The position numbers were made by a program, and so were the translations under genes. A stretch of DNA of 64,000 nt from Fratercula arctica (taxonomy: Eukaryota; Chordata; Aves; Charadriiformes; Alcidae): contig CANTUZ010000011.1 in the NCBI GenBank assembly GCA_947846985.1, positions 34,281,589-34,345,588 of the forward strand, given 5' to 3'. This document shows positions 1 through 13,785 of this stretch, one piece after another. Under the pieces are notes generated by a model. The model ran no database searches. It was not told the DNA's origin and saw only the letters and a list, made by a program, of their open reading frames with translations. Each line of letters opens with the position of its first letter. Position 1 is the first letter of the stretch.

Positions 1-1455
1 ATCTATAAGATAATGTTTTTATTATCTGAGTTACTGTATTTCTTTTTTATTACTTTGCTCTTGTGGATTCTTAAAGAGGTATTGGCCGCTTTTATCTTAT
101 CTTCATCCTCTTCCCTCAGTGTTTGAGCTGTACCGTAACTCAACACAGATGTTAATGGTGATTCAGCCATCAAGGGTGAAAATCGCCCTTTCAGCACAAT
201 CCTCCTCAATCTATTCTGGGGACCTGAATGGGATTTAAGGCTGGGTAAGGAGCAATTTTACAGATCTGGCCTTTCCATGGGGAGGAACTCATGCCGTGGT
301 ACCAAGCATCTCCCCAGAGATGTGCAAGGGATTGCCTATGCAATGCTGGCGGAGGGAATTTGTTTTCCATGTTGTGTAACTAAGTCACCTGAGATGCCCG
401 GTTTTGTTCCAGTTCCTTGACAAGGTAGCTGGATCGTCCTCAAGCAGAGGCTAATGACTCACGGTTACACAATAGTCTGAAAGAACAGTTGTTTTGTGCT
501 CCAATGTGTGAAACATTGGGGATTTGTAAGCTGCTAGCCAAATTCTCAGCCGGGCGGCGCTGAAATCTATACAGCCAGATGGATTTACACCACAGTTGCC
601 CCACCGCTGTCATCTCAGAGCATATCCCTACTGACAAAGGCTCATGAAGAACTTCCCCTGCTGAGGTTTGGAATTCCTCAACCGGCCTCCCATCCTGCAC
701 AGAGCAATCTTTAGCCTTCAAAGCTCTGGTGCTCCTTCCGTGCACTTGCTAACACGGTCTCGCCATGAGAGGCTTCCAGCTGCCTGCTCTGAGCCCCGTG
801 TCTCACGGCACCACGCTCCGTCTGTGCTCCAGGCCATCACGCCACGGTCCAAACCCTAAGCCCTGTTCAGCCACCCAGGGCTCATCCGCTAAGCCCCTGC
901 CATATAAACCCTCCTAAAAGCGTGCTCCTACTGCTGTAAGGGAGCTCACTGATTTGTGGATACGTTTTCCATAAATTACTTACTGATATTTTCTTCCCTG
1001 ACTTCTGTCCTTGGATTATGAACTCTGTAGAACAAAGTGAAAGCACTGAAGTGCCTGAAAATCACCAGCCACGTGCAGGTGTTAAAGTAAATGATAGTCA
1101 TAATAAGAACAGCAATGATAACCGTAGTAATAATTAAATCATTTGTTGCTGGTATTATTCCTTCTCCTATTCCTACCTATTTGACGAATACATGCTCCAC
1201 ACAGTTCCTGAGCCTGAAGAAACATTTTCAGATGACACAGAGTGCAAAGAAAAGAGTCAAAAAAGAAAAAAGTTTGATATTATTACAAACACAAATATAT
1301 CTAATATTGTTACTTATTATTATATAGTGATTTTATATTAAATTATTTTGCTGAACTTTATAATTTTTAAAGTTGCTTATCAGCTTATAGCATAATAATA
1401 GTATATAGTTAAATACCTGAAATTTGTTTATATACCAGCAGGACTTTTTTCTTCC

Positions 1456-1470
1456 TTTTTTTTTTTTTTT
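1456..1470. repeat. T15 homopolymer
   Basis: An uninterrupted run of 15 T. On the minus strand it would be a poly(A) tail, but no AATAAA lies within 30 nt in the right orientation, so it is best treated as a simple repeat. Confidence 0.9.
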
Positions 1471-4400
1471 AGCTTGAGAAAGAAAATGTGTAAAATTGTA
1501 TATATGTGAGAAGGACCATCTTCCAGGGGAAAACACAGCAGAATCATCACTAAGTCGACAAGAGAATTTAATTGTCCCCTAAATCATTTCCTTTTGATAC
1601 GTTTTCTTCATATTTAGTAGCTGGATGAAATTCCCTCTATAGGTACTAAGCCTGTGTTATTACAATTCCAGCATGATATATGTTTATTTTGGCGTCTAAC
1701 AAGATCATGAATCAGGAAATAACACTGCACTTTATATTATGTATTTATTTATTGTGTTAGGATGAAATTTACCTGGGTCCAAAGAACGAAATTAGGCTGT
1801 TGGAGCCCTTGGTTTCATATAAGTTATTTTCCTCTCAATGCCTATGCCCCGTGGACAGAAATTTATTTCACTGGTACCGAATGAGAATTCTCCCATTCCC
1901 TCACCACCTCCAGGTATGATTTCTATACCTTGCCTCCTGCTTCCAATTTTGTATCCATTACTGGAATGCTTGAAAGCATGAAATATAATACCAACAATCA
2001 CAGAGTGAGAAAGTCTGCAGTGTGTTGGGAATATTTTTTTGTTCCTATTCAATCCTTTTGTAATCAGAGAAATCCTACTCCGTAATTTGGTGTCTTCAGT
2101 GGCGTTATCACCCTTCTGATCTTAACCTTTCAGCTGAATCTTAGGGGCTGGTTGGCCATTAGAAAGGAGGACTATTTTACAGACGGTTTATAGGATGCAG
2201 ATTTGGAAAATCTCAGTTCTTCTCTGAAGTATGTCACACACTGGGCAATGAAAGGCAACTCGAAATGGAATGTGTGCTAATAAATGGAAATACGAAAGTG
2301 GAAAATTACGTCACAGAATATGAAAGAGCGCAATGTATTTAATAATACAACAGTAATTATCTTTAATAATACTAAAAAATCAGTGAAAAACATTACGAGA
2401 ACTTTGTTAAGTGTCCAAACGTGTTCCGATTGCTATCTTTGATAACTTTGCAAGAACTTAAGTCTCAAAGACTTGAAGTCTCCATGAGATTAGATAGTAT
2501 TTGTACACAAAATGCAGGAGAGAAGTTAAATGAACAAACGACAAGTTTATTTCACATAGGAGAATTATAAAATCATTAAACAAGTAAAAATTTATTCAGT
2601 TACTTGGCTAAGGCCCAGCAAGGATTTCACAACACTATCAGCAGGGTGTTGAAATATTTAAAAAAAACAACCAAGAACCCAGCAACCAAATGCTCAGTTT
2701 CAGAGAAGGACTCTCATTTAAGAAACACTCTCCTAAGTATTTCTCAGATAAGGAGCTCTTTATCAGCACGTGTATATGTTCTTCCTGGAATCAAGGTTCG
2801 CGCAAGTTTTTTCACATACACCACCATTCTCTCGGTGCTTTATGATTTCTTCTCACTCAAGCGCCAGGAAAAGTGGAGGTAACAAGCATATACAGTTACG
2901 AAGAGGTATGACATATAAATATTATTTATATTTACTTAGTGATTTGAGCTAGGACAAAGAGCGTCAGAGTGTAATGAGTTAACCAACAGGAATGCCTGTC
3001 ACTTTTGCTTGTGCACAGAGGAAAAAAAAAATCTCTTAAGAGCATGGATGGATAGGAATACGTCAAAGCAGGAGCACAAGGAGAGGTAGCTCATGCAACC
3101 GCAGATACAACAGAAAATTGGAAAGCTCTGAAACAACCAAAATTGAGGCGTAACCTATGTAAAGACAATAAAAAATGTGCTCTGGACACCCAGTAAAACC
3201 CCGGTGTAATTGTATTGATCAAGTAGCATCCTTTGAAGCAGCGTGTTTCTGAATTTCTGCTCTGGGATGTATCTTTTCTTTGGAATAGTCTGGCCACCTA
3301 GGAAATATTTCACCCTACCTTCCAGCACAAACAGAAGTTTAAAAACAATGTAAATACTTGCTGATGCCAAACACTTCATTTGCCAAGAAGAAATGATGCA
3401 TTTTGTATCAGGATTACATCGTAACCAAAATTAATTATTGTATTGTCTCTGGCAATTCTTTAACAAAAACACCGCCTGATGAAATACAACCTGTAACTCA
3501 CAGGCTTTGTATGTTCAGGGAAACTTCTCTCAACAGCTGGCTTACAAATATTCATACAAAACAAGCTGCACCGTACCCTGCTTTTAATCTAACTGCCAGA
3601 TACTACAGAGGTAATGTCTTGGGAGATGGCACTAGGTTCTTGAAGAAGGAGCTACCCACTGATGAAGATCATATGGAAAACTAGAAATTTTTAACAAAAC
3701 CAATCAATGAATGTACCCTAAATTCTCTTAAGAGAAGCAAAACATCTCACCATCATAATGTTAGGCGATCGTCATCCAGTAAGAACTCAGGTCAAGTCTC
3801 AAGTGGTGCTTCACAGCACGAATTATAAGGTCGTTTGGTGCAACTGTACAGATCGACTGATCACAAACATGCCTCCGATTTCTGTACCCAAGTCTGCTCC
3901 CTTGCTTAGTTAAGGAAATCGGCCTCCACAAAAAAGCACCCACATTTGTATACGTAGATTCATCAATATTCAAAACCATCCACTATAAATTCAAAGATTA
4001 GTTCTGGGAACAAAACCGGCATCACCAAAACACAAACCTAAGAAGAAAAAAAAGGAAACAGAAGAAAAGAAGGGATGGCTGACAAGTGGTAGAGAAACAG
4101 TGAGAAAATATTTGTGAATAGGTTGGGTCATTATCAGATAGATCTTCCCTTGCATCCAATTTTAGTTACTTTCGAGACTAGCCATATGACTAAAAATTTG
4201 CTCACGGCTGCCATTCTTAAGACACGCTACGTGCAAGATTCAGCCCTGGAAAGCAAACGAGCAGGAGTATCGTGCGCTGTTTGAGTCTTGTTGACTCCTA
4301 CCACGGCAAAACTTTTTGATTAGAAGTCAGTTTCACTGAATTTGAGTAATGCGGCACTCTCCTTCCAACAACCAAATGATACTTTTGTGAGTCAAATGTA

Positions 4401-5097
4401 GTTTATAAGGCTTAAGTCATTAAGCGTGACTGAGCTGACCAATCACGCCACGCAAACACAGACTCATCACCACTAAGTGATGTCAAGAAAATAACCACAT
4501 CAGGAAAACCAGAAGCTTAAAATTTGGAACAGCACAGAGACTGAAAAACTTCGGCTTCTACCCAAGCAATTTGTCAAAAGAAAAACACTAAACTTGACAA
4601 GGAAATTCTTTTGCTGAAAATTACATGCTCAGTTATACGATTACGTTGCTGGTGTTCCCCTGCTCCTCTTCTTCCTCCTGAGTTTCTATCTAGGAAATAT
4701 TTCCAGAACTTGCTGGTTCAGTTACCTCTTTCAGAGTCTTGGCATTCAGAGGTTCTAGCAACAAACCTTATTATTATAAATACTTCAGCTATAACATTTC
4801 TAAGGAAATTAGACCAAGTATCATCATCTCCTGCTGACTCCCACCTAGCAATTTTAAATCTTCTAGTGTGGAAGAAGGCTCTGAGGTCAAAACACTTATT
4901 TTGTTATTTCATTAAAATCAAAAGGGGAAAAATAGCATAAAAATTCCAAAGCCTGGGAAGGGAAGTCAGGAAACAGCAAGACGAGAGAGGATAAAAATTA
5001 GCACTATGTCGATGACTCTGGAAAATCCCGAGTACATCACAAACTTTATTTTGGTACAACAAGGTGATAGACAGTACATTTGGATTGCACAGACTTC

Positions 5098-5115
5098 TTT
5101 TTTTTTTTTTTTTTT
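5098..5115. repeat. T18 homopolymer
   Basis: An uninterrupted run of 18 T, followed by a second T14 run at 5239-5252. Neither has a properly placed polyadenylation signal on the minus strand. Confidence 0.9.
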
Positions 5116-6756
5116 GGAAGTTTTTTCTCACCTTTATCATTCATCCTTGTACTTGAATAACAGCCCATTCTTGAGCTTACAGCCATGCAAATTCGCCTCA
5201 CTCACACGTAAAGTTACATTGACTTCCAGATTACTTTGTTTTTTTTTTTTTTCTTGAGTACAGACACCAACCCTGAACATTATCTTCTGGCCTTCAAACT
5301 TGTCACGTAATACGTAGTATTTACATATTAGCTACTATCTAGAAATGAGCGGTTTTGACATGACCACAGTATTTCATCATCTCACAGAAGTACACGCAAT
5401 GAATCAACAGTAGCACAAGAGATGCTCCGTCACTGTCTCTTGCACTCAGCATTGCTTTACAGACGACATAGTATCAAAGATAACATCCAACATCTGGAAC
5501 AAGCAAATCACGGACTAACTAACAGAAAACATTAAAGCCAAAAGTAATTTTCCCTGCACCCCTAGAGAACTACAGAAAAGGCTGAATGAAATCTTGCTGA
5601 GTCCTGTGTGGAGCCCAGCTGCAAACCAAGAGTGATACGAGATTTGCCTGGAGTTTGAACTGAGCCCTCTGCATTGTTCTGGGAACTCACCATTAAAAGA
5701 AGAATAAATGTTAGCAATAAAAAGTCTAAGAGAATGAACATCTGAAAGCCTAGTCTAAAGATCTGCAAGGGGTCTCATAAATATACAGTACACATCCTCA
5801 CTGATGGATTCCACAGAGGAGAAAAATTCTACATTACCCACAAAGCACATTTTTTACAAACGATTTTTTTCTGTCTGGATACAAAGAAGCGAAGCAGAGC
5901 ATTTAACATATAACTTGTAAAATTCAAAGCTTAAAGCCAAGGAAAACAACCAAGATTAGAGCTGCTGAACAAACTCCTATCTCCCCTCACATAGTTTCTT
6001 TTTATTCATATAATTTGTTCATGAACCAGCAAATGAGACTCTTAACTGTCAATACTGTTAGATATCACGGCTTTGGGTGCACAAAGACAAATTAAGCAGT
6101 ATGGGCTTGAATTACGTCAACACTACAGGCGACTGCTGTGGGTTTTGCCACCCAATGTGTTGGTAAGGGATTAGGCTGTTTGCTGTCGATTCGTGCTCTG
6201 CTGCCCTAAGCTTTGAAGAATGCAGTAGGTCCTGGCAATTTTTGTTGGCTCAGGTCCCTCATACACGGGCCATGTGTGACCAAGAGTGCCTTCTCATGAA
6301 GAACACAGCAGAAAGTCAAGCACGCTCTGCCAAAAAGCCCCTGGGAAGCAGGGTTTGTTGGCACGGCCCTACCTCCAAGCAAGCAGCCAGCGGGGGTGCA
6401 TCTTAGAGCTATTCAGCTCCAAGCAAAAATGGCCCAGGTCTCTTCCAAGGCAGGCTCTGAAAGCAAAATTACAGAGGATATGACCGGTAAATAACTACAC
6501 AAGGGGGAAGACAGGAGAAACTCATACCAAAGTATTTGCGCAAACAGAACAGGAATATTGCTCTGTTACCAACAGCATTGACACATACAGGATACACGCA
6601 TACGGGATTCTGTTTCTCCTCCTGGCATTCAGCCCTGGGTAGTGAAACAGCTGATGCTCTAGGCTACAGTGGTCCGTCCTTTTTCCAGCTGGTCTGATAC
6701 CAGCTGAGGGACCCCCGTAAGCACCACATCAGCTCTGGCAACAAGGACTTGCAAGT

Positions 6757-6792
6757 CCTGCATGCACAGAGGTGCCTGCATGCACAGAGGTG
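6757..6792. repeat. 18-bp perfect tandem duplication
   Basis: The unit CCTGCATGCACAGAGGTG occurs twice head to tail with no mismatch. This is a local replication-slippage duplication, and its perfection suggests it is recent. Confidence 0.95.
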
Positions 6793-7080
6793 GCTCCATG
6801 CGGCCTTTAGCTGCTGAAATTCCTACTGTCCTCACATCTGCTCCTTGTCCTCTTCTAGCTCACAGCAGAAAAGGATGCGGGTGAAACACAGCTTCTGGTC
6901 ATGGACTACTTCTTGGGGTCCATCATGCTAAGACCCTATAGTCTGGAGCTGAAGTGAGATCATATTTGAGAAAAGGAAAAGAAAAGGTGCATCTGGAGAA
7001 AAAAAATCTGGCATAAACCACATAGAATAGCTAAAGAAAAAGAAGTGACAACAAACAAGCTCCACAGTCAAGGAAAGGGT

Positions 7081-7121
7081 AAAATCTTGGCCCTACCGAA
7101 GTCAGTGGGATGTTTGCCAGA
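7081..7121. repeat. Ancient amniote repeat fragment (candidate)
   Basis: The stretch containing CTTGGCCC and GAAGTCAGTGGGA resembles a degenerate repeat common in bird and reptile DNA, in which 'gaagtcaatggga'-type blocks sit beside 'tggcccc'-type blocks. This rests on remembered pattern only. The family is not named here and the fragment is short. Confidence 0.3.
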
Positions 7122-7639
7122 AAGCTGTAAACAGCTTGTTTTATCCAGGATTTTTAATTAGTGATTAAGTGATTCAATGGCAAGTTGGCTGTTTTAAGAA
7201 GGAAAAAAATCACAGAGTAGCTCCAGCATGCCTCTCCCTGCTCTGCCTACCCCTTGGGAGGTAGATCATACACGCCTTTTTTTTATGGGAGACTTGACAG
7301 GTATTTCATTGAACCTTAGTTGAAATCTGTGGTCTCCCAGGCCCTGCCTCCTTCCCCAGTTTGGGGATGAAGATAGGAAACACCTGCTAACGACACCAGA
7401 GACACAGCAAACAGCAGAAGTCGTGTGTCAGCAGAAAGCACACATGGAAGCCCGGCCCCTCCAGTGCAGATACAGTCTATCTGATGGTGAATGGCATATA
7501 GGAAGAAATAAGATGCTGCATTCAATAATTGACATACATTTGAATGGATTTGAATTATTCTGGAGTGACGCACGCACAAATAAATAAGGTGTCTCCCTGC
7601 TTTAAGGCATAAGTCAATTTGTTAAAAGCCCCACAACCC

Positions 7640-8330
7640 AAATGATCTATTCACCCCGCACACTTCCCTTATTCTGCTTGATTTTTCTGATTTTCTCAGT
7701 CTCCTTCTGCTTTTCCCTCACTAAAGTACATGGGTTTCCATGGAAACAAAACACGTCATCGGAATGGACAGAACTTGGTGACATCCCCATGTGCAGAATG
7801 AAATCGCTATTTAAATAAGCATCTTTTGCAATTTCTAACATGAGCCGAGGAAGGCGGCGGGCAATTACGCTGGGCACGTGTGTGTACATGTGTTTGCGTG
7901 GGCGGCCGCCCGTGCGCGCACGCGCTCCCTCTCGCCACGCCATTTACACACATGCAAGGCCACCACCCGCTTCCCAGGAGAGCACGCGGCAGAAGGCTCG
8001 GCAGAATCCGTCCCATCCTATTCTGTTTTAATATAGCTGAAAATTGCTTTGACAGCTGAATAGCTGCTTTGTTTATAACTCGTTCTTAGCTGACTCCGCT
8101 GCATTATGTAGCTTTGTAAAGAGATTACTTTGTCAAGAACTGAACATATATGGTCTGAGCATGAACAATTCAGCACGATGAGCTGCATTCATTTTATATG
8201 ACGTACAGGGCTGCAATCTTGCTGCCTTTAATATGTCTGCTTTTCTCTGTGGGTTTCGTTTTCTGATCTTAATTGTTTTTAAAATGTTCTTGGAGTCTTC
8301 AGGATTATCCTGTTTACCTGTTCCTGGATG
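7640..8330. promoter_or_regulatory. Candidate regulatory block with CpG-rich core
   Basis: AT-rich motif-dense flanks surround a CpG-dense core (about 7845-8010). The sequence shows TGACAGCTG at 8050-8058 (MEIS/TGIF-like), a forkhead-like TGTTTAT at 8070-8076, an MEF2-like CTATTTAAATA near 7807, and a NotI site at 7902-7909 inside the 12-bp palindrome GGGCGGCCGCCC (7900-7911). About 20 CpGs fall in roughly 165 bases, against a CpG-poor background. Developmental enhancers and orphan CpG islands have this look. Function is inferred and conservation could not be tested. Confidence 0.35.
7874..7925. other. Z-DNA-prone alternating purine-pyrimidine segments
   Basis: Two perfectly alternating stretches are present: 20 nt at 7874-7893 (GCACGTGTGTGTACATGTGT) and 15 nt at 7911-7925 (CGTGCGCGCACGCGC). 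They are separated by the GGGCGGCCGCCC palindrome. CG/CA alternation of this kind is the classic left-handed DNA-forming composition. Confidence 0.7.
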
Positions 8331-11300
8331 GATGCAGAGAATTGTCAATATGTCAAATCTCAATAAGTTGTCTCTCCCCCTAAATGCTGGACAGAACTAA
8401 GTTTTTGGCTGCGCATAACAGGACATCATCGTTATCCAGTTAGCCAGTTATCCACCTGCAAATATCCTATTCCTGCCCTAAACAGCTACAGTTCTGTTAG
8501 TATTTGAATTAGTATTTCAATACAGCAGTGCCCCAGCAAAGGCGTGGAACACGGACCCCACTATAGGGAACACCATATGGAACACATACAGCTTCTTACC
8601 CCGTCCCTTCATCTCCAGCCCCAAAAGCAGTCCTAAGCAGGCAGATCTCCTGGGCTGCGTGACTTCAGTACAGCTGCAAGGAAGCCAGTCCCTAGTCTTT
8701 ACAAAGCCTTATCAAAAATATTAAAGCAAAACCAGCCCGCACAGCACTACTGGCGCTATCAGGGCCTTGCAGAGCGCACTGAAGCAGCTTTGCAGGCTCT
8801 GCTGGCTATCGCCTTTAATAGCGCCGGAGCTGACTGCACTGGTGGTCTCATCGCAATTTCTACTTCTAGCCACGGCTTGCTTAGAAATTACATTATTTCA
8901 GATTCACTTTGTGCCCTGCCTGGAGGCACAACACAGACTCAGGGCATTTTTCTCTGGTCTCTCCTGGCTTTTTCCTCTCTTTCTGCCTCCCTTAATTTTT
9001 TAAATAAACACCATTAATTCCGATGGGTAGATGATATGGTCCAGTATAAAGATGACTAAGAACATTAATTGTCCTAACAGCAAAATTCCTATTGACTTTG
9101 TAGTAGGCATTACATTGATCTTTTGTGGTCTGGAGACTGAGAGCTTTACTTAAAGACATCACTGGAGGCTTTTCTGCTGTGGGACACAGAGCTGGGCCTT
9201 GAAACATCTTGCATTTCACCAGTTTTTGCTCGGCCCATGAACTGGCAGAACTCCAATTTACACTGCGCCCTGCATTTTGCACTCGGTGGTATTTTACCAC
9301 TTCTCAAAATACCAACCTTCTCTAAAAAAAAGAGGGGAAGTTTGTCAGACAGACAAATCCCTCCTTATCTCTTAGTCATAACCACGATCCACTTTGAATG
9401 ATTTAAAGAGCTTCGTACATATTTACCTTTAAAAAAAAGAAAAAAAGACAAGAAAAAGACTTTGTACATCACTGTTTGAAAACAGAAGTCACAGAAAGAT
9501 TCCTCACAACCTTATTTGCTCCCACTCATACTCCTAATGTGCACATATTTCACAAGAGCTGGCACACTATGTGCTAATTTGGTGGAGATATATATATATT
9601 TTAAATTCACCATCTGTGTGGAAGTTCTTTGTACTAGAAACTAGTGTTTTGACTAATGAATTCCTTATCTTCCATCCCTTTGGCAAACGATGGACTGTTG
9701 TCTATTACTGACAAAAAAAACCCCTGCCACTGACCATGCAATATTCAGGTAAATGACAAAAGGCCGCACAGGCGGTTTAGAAACTATTATTCTTGTTGCG
9801 CTGGGAATTTTCAGATTTAGCAAGAAGTCATGAGATCCTTCAGAGAGTCAGTAAATTTCCACAGATGGTTTCTGTTCTTCACCCCCCCTTGTGGCAAACC
9901 TGGCTGAACCACCAAACATGTCTCAATCGGTCTGCAACCTGCTCCGCCGCAGGAGCCTTCGGAAAATCCCAGGCCTGCAGACACCAGCTGTATGGGGTTA
10001 TGGTTGGTGCCAACAAAGGCAGCAGCGATTTGCACCGTCACTGTTTGTGCGTGTTGGCGGGAGAGGGTTGAAATCAACTGGATGAAATGCACCGAAAACA
10101 TTGTGCAAAAAAGAGCATGACCGAGGAAAAAGGATAGTCAAGGTTTGCAGAGGAGATGTAAATAATTTCCGAGATCGGAGAGCCTCGATACAGAGAGAAA
10201 ACGAGAAGTAGAGAGGGGAAGGAAGGTGCGTCATCAACTTGCAGCATGATCTTTCTGGAGCAAATAATACAGCTTTGCGCATGCTAAATGGGCCTCACAC
10301 TTTCCTTCAAGGAGAGCTCCACACTGTTAATATCCTAGAGGCTGTATTTCAACGCTCATACATCTTCCCATTTCAGTGCTGCTTGCACCTAGAAATCTGA
10401 ATTTAAGTCTCCAAAAACATCTAAAATCACTGACCCTGACTCGAGCCTTAGTTGTTCCCTGCCACTGCATGAACTATCCTTCTGTAAGGTAATAGTTATT
10501 GACGAGCTCGGTACGTCCACCTAGACAGGCATCCATAAGTCACTGAGTGTCAGACTACGATGATACAAGAAAACACGAGAGCTTGTTAAAGACCACTTTT
10601 CCAAAAACCGCCTTAAATTTTGGGCCCTGACAATGGGTTAGTACATAACTCCTTTTTGACTAGAGGCCTATAACTCAGATCAGGTGCCTCAATCTGGAGA
10701 AACAAATGTTTCAAGCACAATATCAGTCAATAAATGATAAATAAACCTCAGAGGAACGTGCTGCAATTTAAGGAGGCAAGTAACAATAGAACAGAATCAG
10801 GCAAATCCAGCCATCAGTGAAATGATGAATTTACTCCATTGGGTGTATGGCCTTTTTGTTCTTTATCTCCAGCAGGGAATATGTTAGACAGTGGACTCTA
10901 GGCTTGTGCCACTTCTGACTCCCCACTGGCTCACCAGGGCTCAGATGGTCGACTTGCAACAAGCAACAAACTCCTTATTTGCACAGAAAGGAGATCTGGT
11001 ACATTCTGGTTTCCAGAAAGATGACTAAAAATGCAAGGGCTGATGCTCTTAGCAAAGGGATACATTCCTTGTTCATGGTGCTTTCAGCCTTTCATGTTTC
11101 TTGGAAAAGTGGGCGTGGTGGGAGCAGAACCACGGGCCCAGCTCTCAGTGCCCATATGCTGATAAAGGCAACAGTGCTGGGCATGAGCTCATAATTGGGA
11201 TTAGCAGGTCACACCACTATGGATCAAAGCATTTAAGACTGCAGCTATAGAGCTGAATAACTCAAGGAATTCTGGGGCTATTTCAAATGGATCTTGACTG

Positions 11301-13660
11301 TCAATGACAAATTTTCCAGAAGTATTGACAAACTTTCTGTGGATCTCAGTCCAACAGTTTCTAAAAGAAACTTTGGAAACCCCAGAACAGAAAGAATCAC
11401 CCCAAAGAAGCTCTGCTGTGGTTTCCTTTTCTGAGAGGGGATAAGGATAGGTAGAAGAATTTCTTCATCCTCTCATCTCAGAGACAGGCAGCATGATTTT
11501 GCACAGCCGCAACAGCCAGGCTTGGCCATCCACAGGGCATTTCAACTTTTCCCTCAGCAGGGCAAGAGTCCACCTGAAAAAGAAGCGATTGGAGAAGGAA
11601 TCCCCGACAGCCACTGCCCTAGCCTGAATGCTATGAGGCTCTTACAGTCCCGCTCTGTAAACAGGAATTGCCTCTGGACCCTTAAAAAACATGCACTATG
11701 TCATTCTGGAATTGTGTTAATCTCTCTGTCGTGGAGGTCAAAGCAAGTTTGCTATTATAAGCTCTGTGAAACACACCTACTTCCCAGCCACTCACTTACA
11801 GGGAACAAAATCCAGCCGGCCAAAATGGTCTGTGTGTAACAGGACACTGGAGCGGGCACTTGAGGCAACATGGGCAAGGCCTTTTGGAGCTGTGACACCT
11901 CCGAGCTGGAGGCCGAGCCCCTGGTGAGGCAATGCTGGCTCAGTGCCACAGTCAGAGAAGAGACAGTTGTCTCTTTGCTTCCTTGCAAAGGGCAATGGTC
12001 TACTCACCGGCAATACCAGCTGGAGAGGCCACTGCCTCACCACCCACCCAAGGTCCAGCAGGGCCTTGCCACGGTGCTCCCCACCAGCAACCGCGCTCCT
12101 TGCCTGCCCCTGCCATGCTTTCATCTTCCCTAGCACCTTTGCAACAGTCCTTTTTCATCCACCTCAATAGCATTTATGACAGCTACAGCCCAGGTGAGAC
12201 TGGGCCTTGTGGTTAGGAATGACAACGTCCCAACCTTGGAGTCGCGCTGGCTGGAGTGATGACTGACACATGCCAAAGCACAAGCACTGATACCCAGGGC
12301 GTGGTAAGATGGGGGTTAGCTGAGGACCCTCAACCTCTTTCTAACACATTTTCTGTGTATTTCCTAGGGGTCCAGAGTCTATATTGGCTTTGCTGATAAA
12401 CTTATCAGTAGCAGAATGAAACATCTGTTTCATTTGTACTGTTTACACAGAGCCTGTTTCTCCAGTTGGCAAGTTGGGACTCAGAGATCGGGGTGATCCT
12501 GCGTTTTCTTCCTCATCCCATGAACATCGCTCCTAACGATGCACGCTATGCATCAGAAGATTGGGGAGAGATGCTGTGTCAGGGGCCAGCTCTCCCCCAC
12601 GCCTGTCCTGGAGGTCTTTACCTTCATGCTGGTGGGTCCTCTACATCATTCCTAGCGCCAATCCAACCCCTAGAGACTGAGGAAGGCTGTGGCACAGTAC
12701 ATGGATGCCGATTACATCTCCAAACAGGAGGAACACACAATCGGTGGGATCCGCCTGCTTTCTACCCCCTTTGTGCTCAGGGGCAGAAATACAAATAAGC
12801 CTCAACGTCTTTTTCGTGCTTATGTGAACTGAGATCCGTTTTTCAATAGCAGGCCCTGGCAGATAAGTATTCCCTTTTCTCGGTATATATTTTTTGGGAG
12901 GGAAGGCCTTTCGCTGGCTCCCGGCGCTCAGGAGGTGCAATGGGCAGGCAGATAGAGCTGTGACTGAGGGATGCTCCTACACCCCTGGAAGCTGGTGTTG
13001 CCATGCCACCCCCCATAGCCCAAGGCACAGCCGGCTGCTACGGGTCTGTGCTTTTGCAGATAGATTAGTCCCAGGACCATCCAGCGGAGGATTTGGTTGA
13101 AGTTTCTTGCCACGACCGTAGGACACGGTGTCCCTGTGCATTCTCAGCTCAGCTGCTCATCTCCCCCGCCATCGGGCCCATTTGCTTGGGTTGCCTCAGG
13201 GACAATAGGATCATAAACTTTATGAGTGAGTTTTCCTCCTAAATGAATTACATAACGCAACCATTGCTAACAGCTGGTGTTGTTTTAGGAGGACCACAGA
13301 GACAGAAGTGGGTAGGAATGGCAACAATCCTCCCAACAAGCCCGGGCACCCGCTGGCAGGAGCCGCACCCGCCCTTCACCCACTCAGTATGTAACGTCAT
13401 GCACCACCCGAGATGGCAACCCAGCGCCCATCTAAAGCAGAACACCCAGGACACGAACAATGACCTTTCATCTGCTTAAACTCACCAAAAGAGTGCTTTT
13501 TGGAAAGAACAGTTTTTAAAATACCTAAGTGACAAATCCAGCTCTGTGCAAAGCCAACAGAGGCGGAGGGCCCTGCAGACAGCTCATAGGATGAAGATTC
13601 AGGTTTGAACTTTATTGTCTTATTGCACTTGGAGAATGTCCTAGGTAATTTCCTGGGTAT
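8331..13660. other. Gene-free non-coding DNA
   Basis: No exon or RNA gene is supported. Overlapping frames on both strands around 11.8-13.1 kb reflect locally higher GC rather than coding: they match no family and compete with each other. A possible ancient-repeat trace lies near 9078-9115. Confidence 0.7.
9078..9115. repeat. Ancient amniote repeat fragment (candidate)
   Basis: CAAAATTCCTATTGACTTTG resembles the 'aaaactcccattgacttcaatggg' motif of a degenerate repeat widespread in sauropsid DNA, as at 7081 and 59625. The match is short and the assignment tentative. Confidence 0.25.
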
Positions 13661-13664
13661 TTTT

Positions 13665-13785
13665 GAGGTTACTTCCTCATTGCTCTGTGGGTAAACTAGG
13701 TCAAAATGCTTGCCTTGTCTAAACCTCAGTTTGTCAATATATAAAACGAAGGCAATGAGACAAGCTGTTGCCTGCTTTTTGTCCA
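13665..13785 (+). repeat. MIR-type SINE relic
   Basis: The order of blocks follows the MIR core in sense orientation. A 'ctgtgngacctnggncaag'-like block (CTCTGTGGGTAAACTAGGTC) is followed by AAACCTCAGTTTG, then a 'ctgtaaaatgaggataatga'-like block (ATATAAAACGAAGGCAATGA). Divergence is high, as expected for a pre-mammal-split SINE. Confidence 0.55.

Larger units (their letters stand above)
1..7640. other. Gene-free AT-rich non-coding DNA
   Basis: No recognisable exon, RNA gene or well-preserved repeat was seen. The open frames are short (about 110 codons or fewer), overlap on both strands and match no protein family I know. The stretch contains an AT-rich patch around 1260-1430, T-tracts at 1456-1470, 5098-5115 and 5239-5252, and an 18-bp tandem duplication near 6757. 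Intergenic or intronic DNA fits equally well. Confidence 0.75.

Noticed and set aside
11755..12216. Six overlapping frames on both strands
   Set aside because: All are explained by locally higher GC. None shows a family signature.
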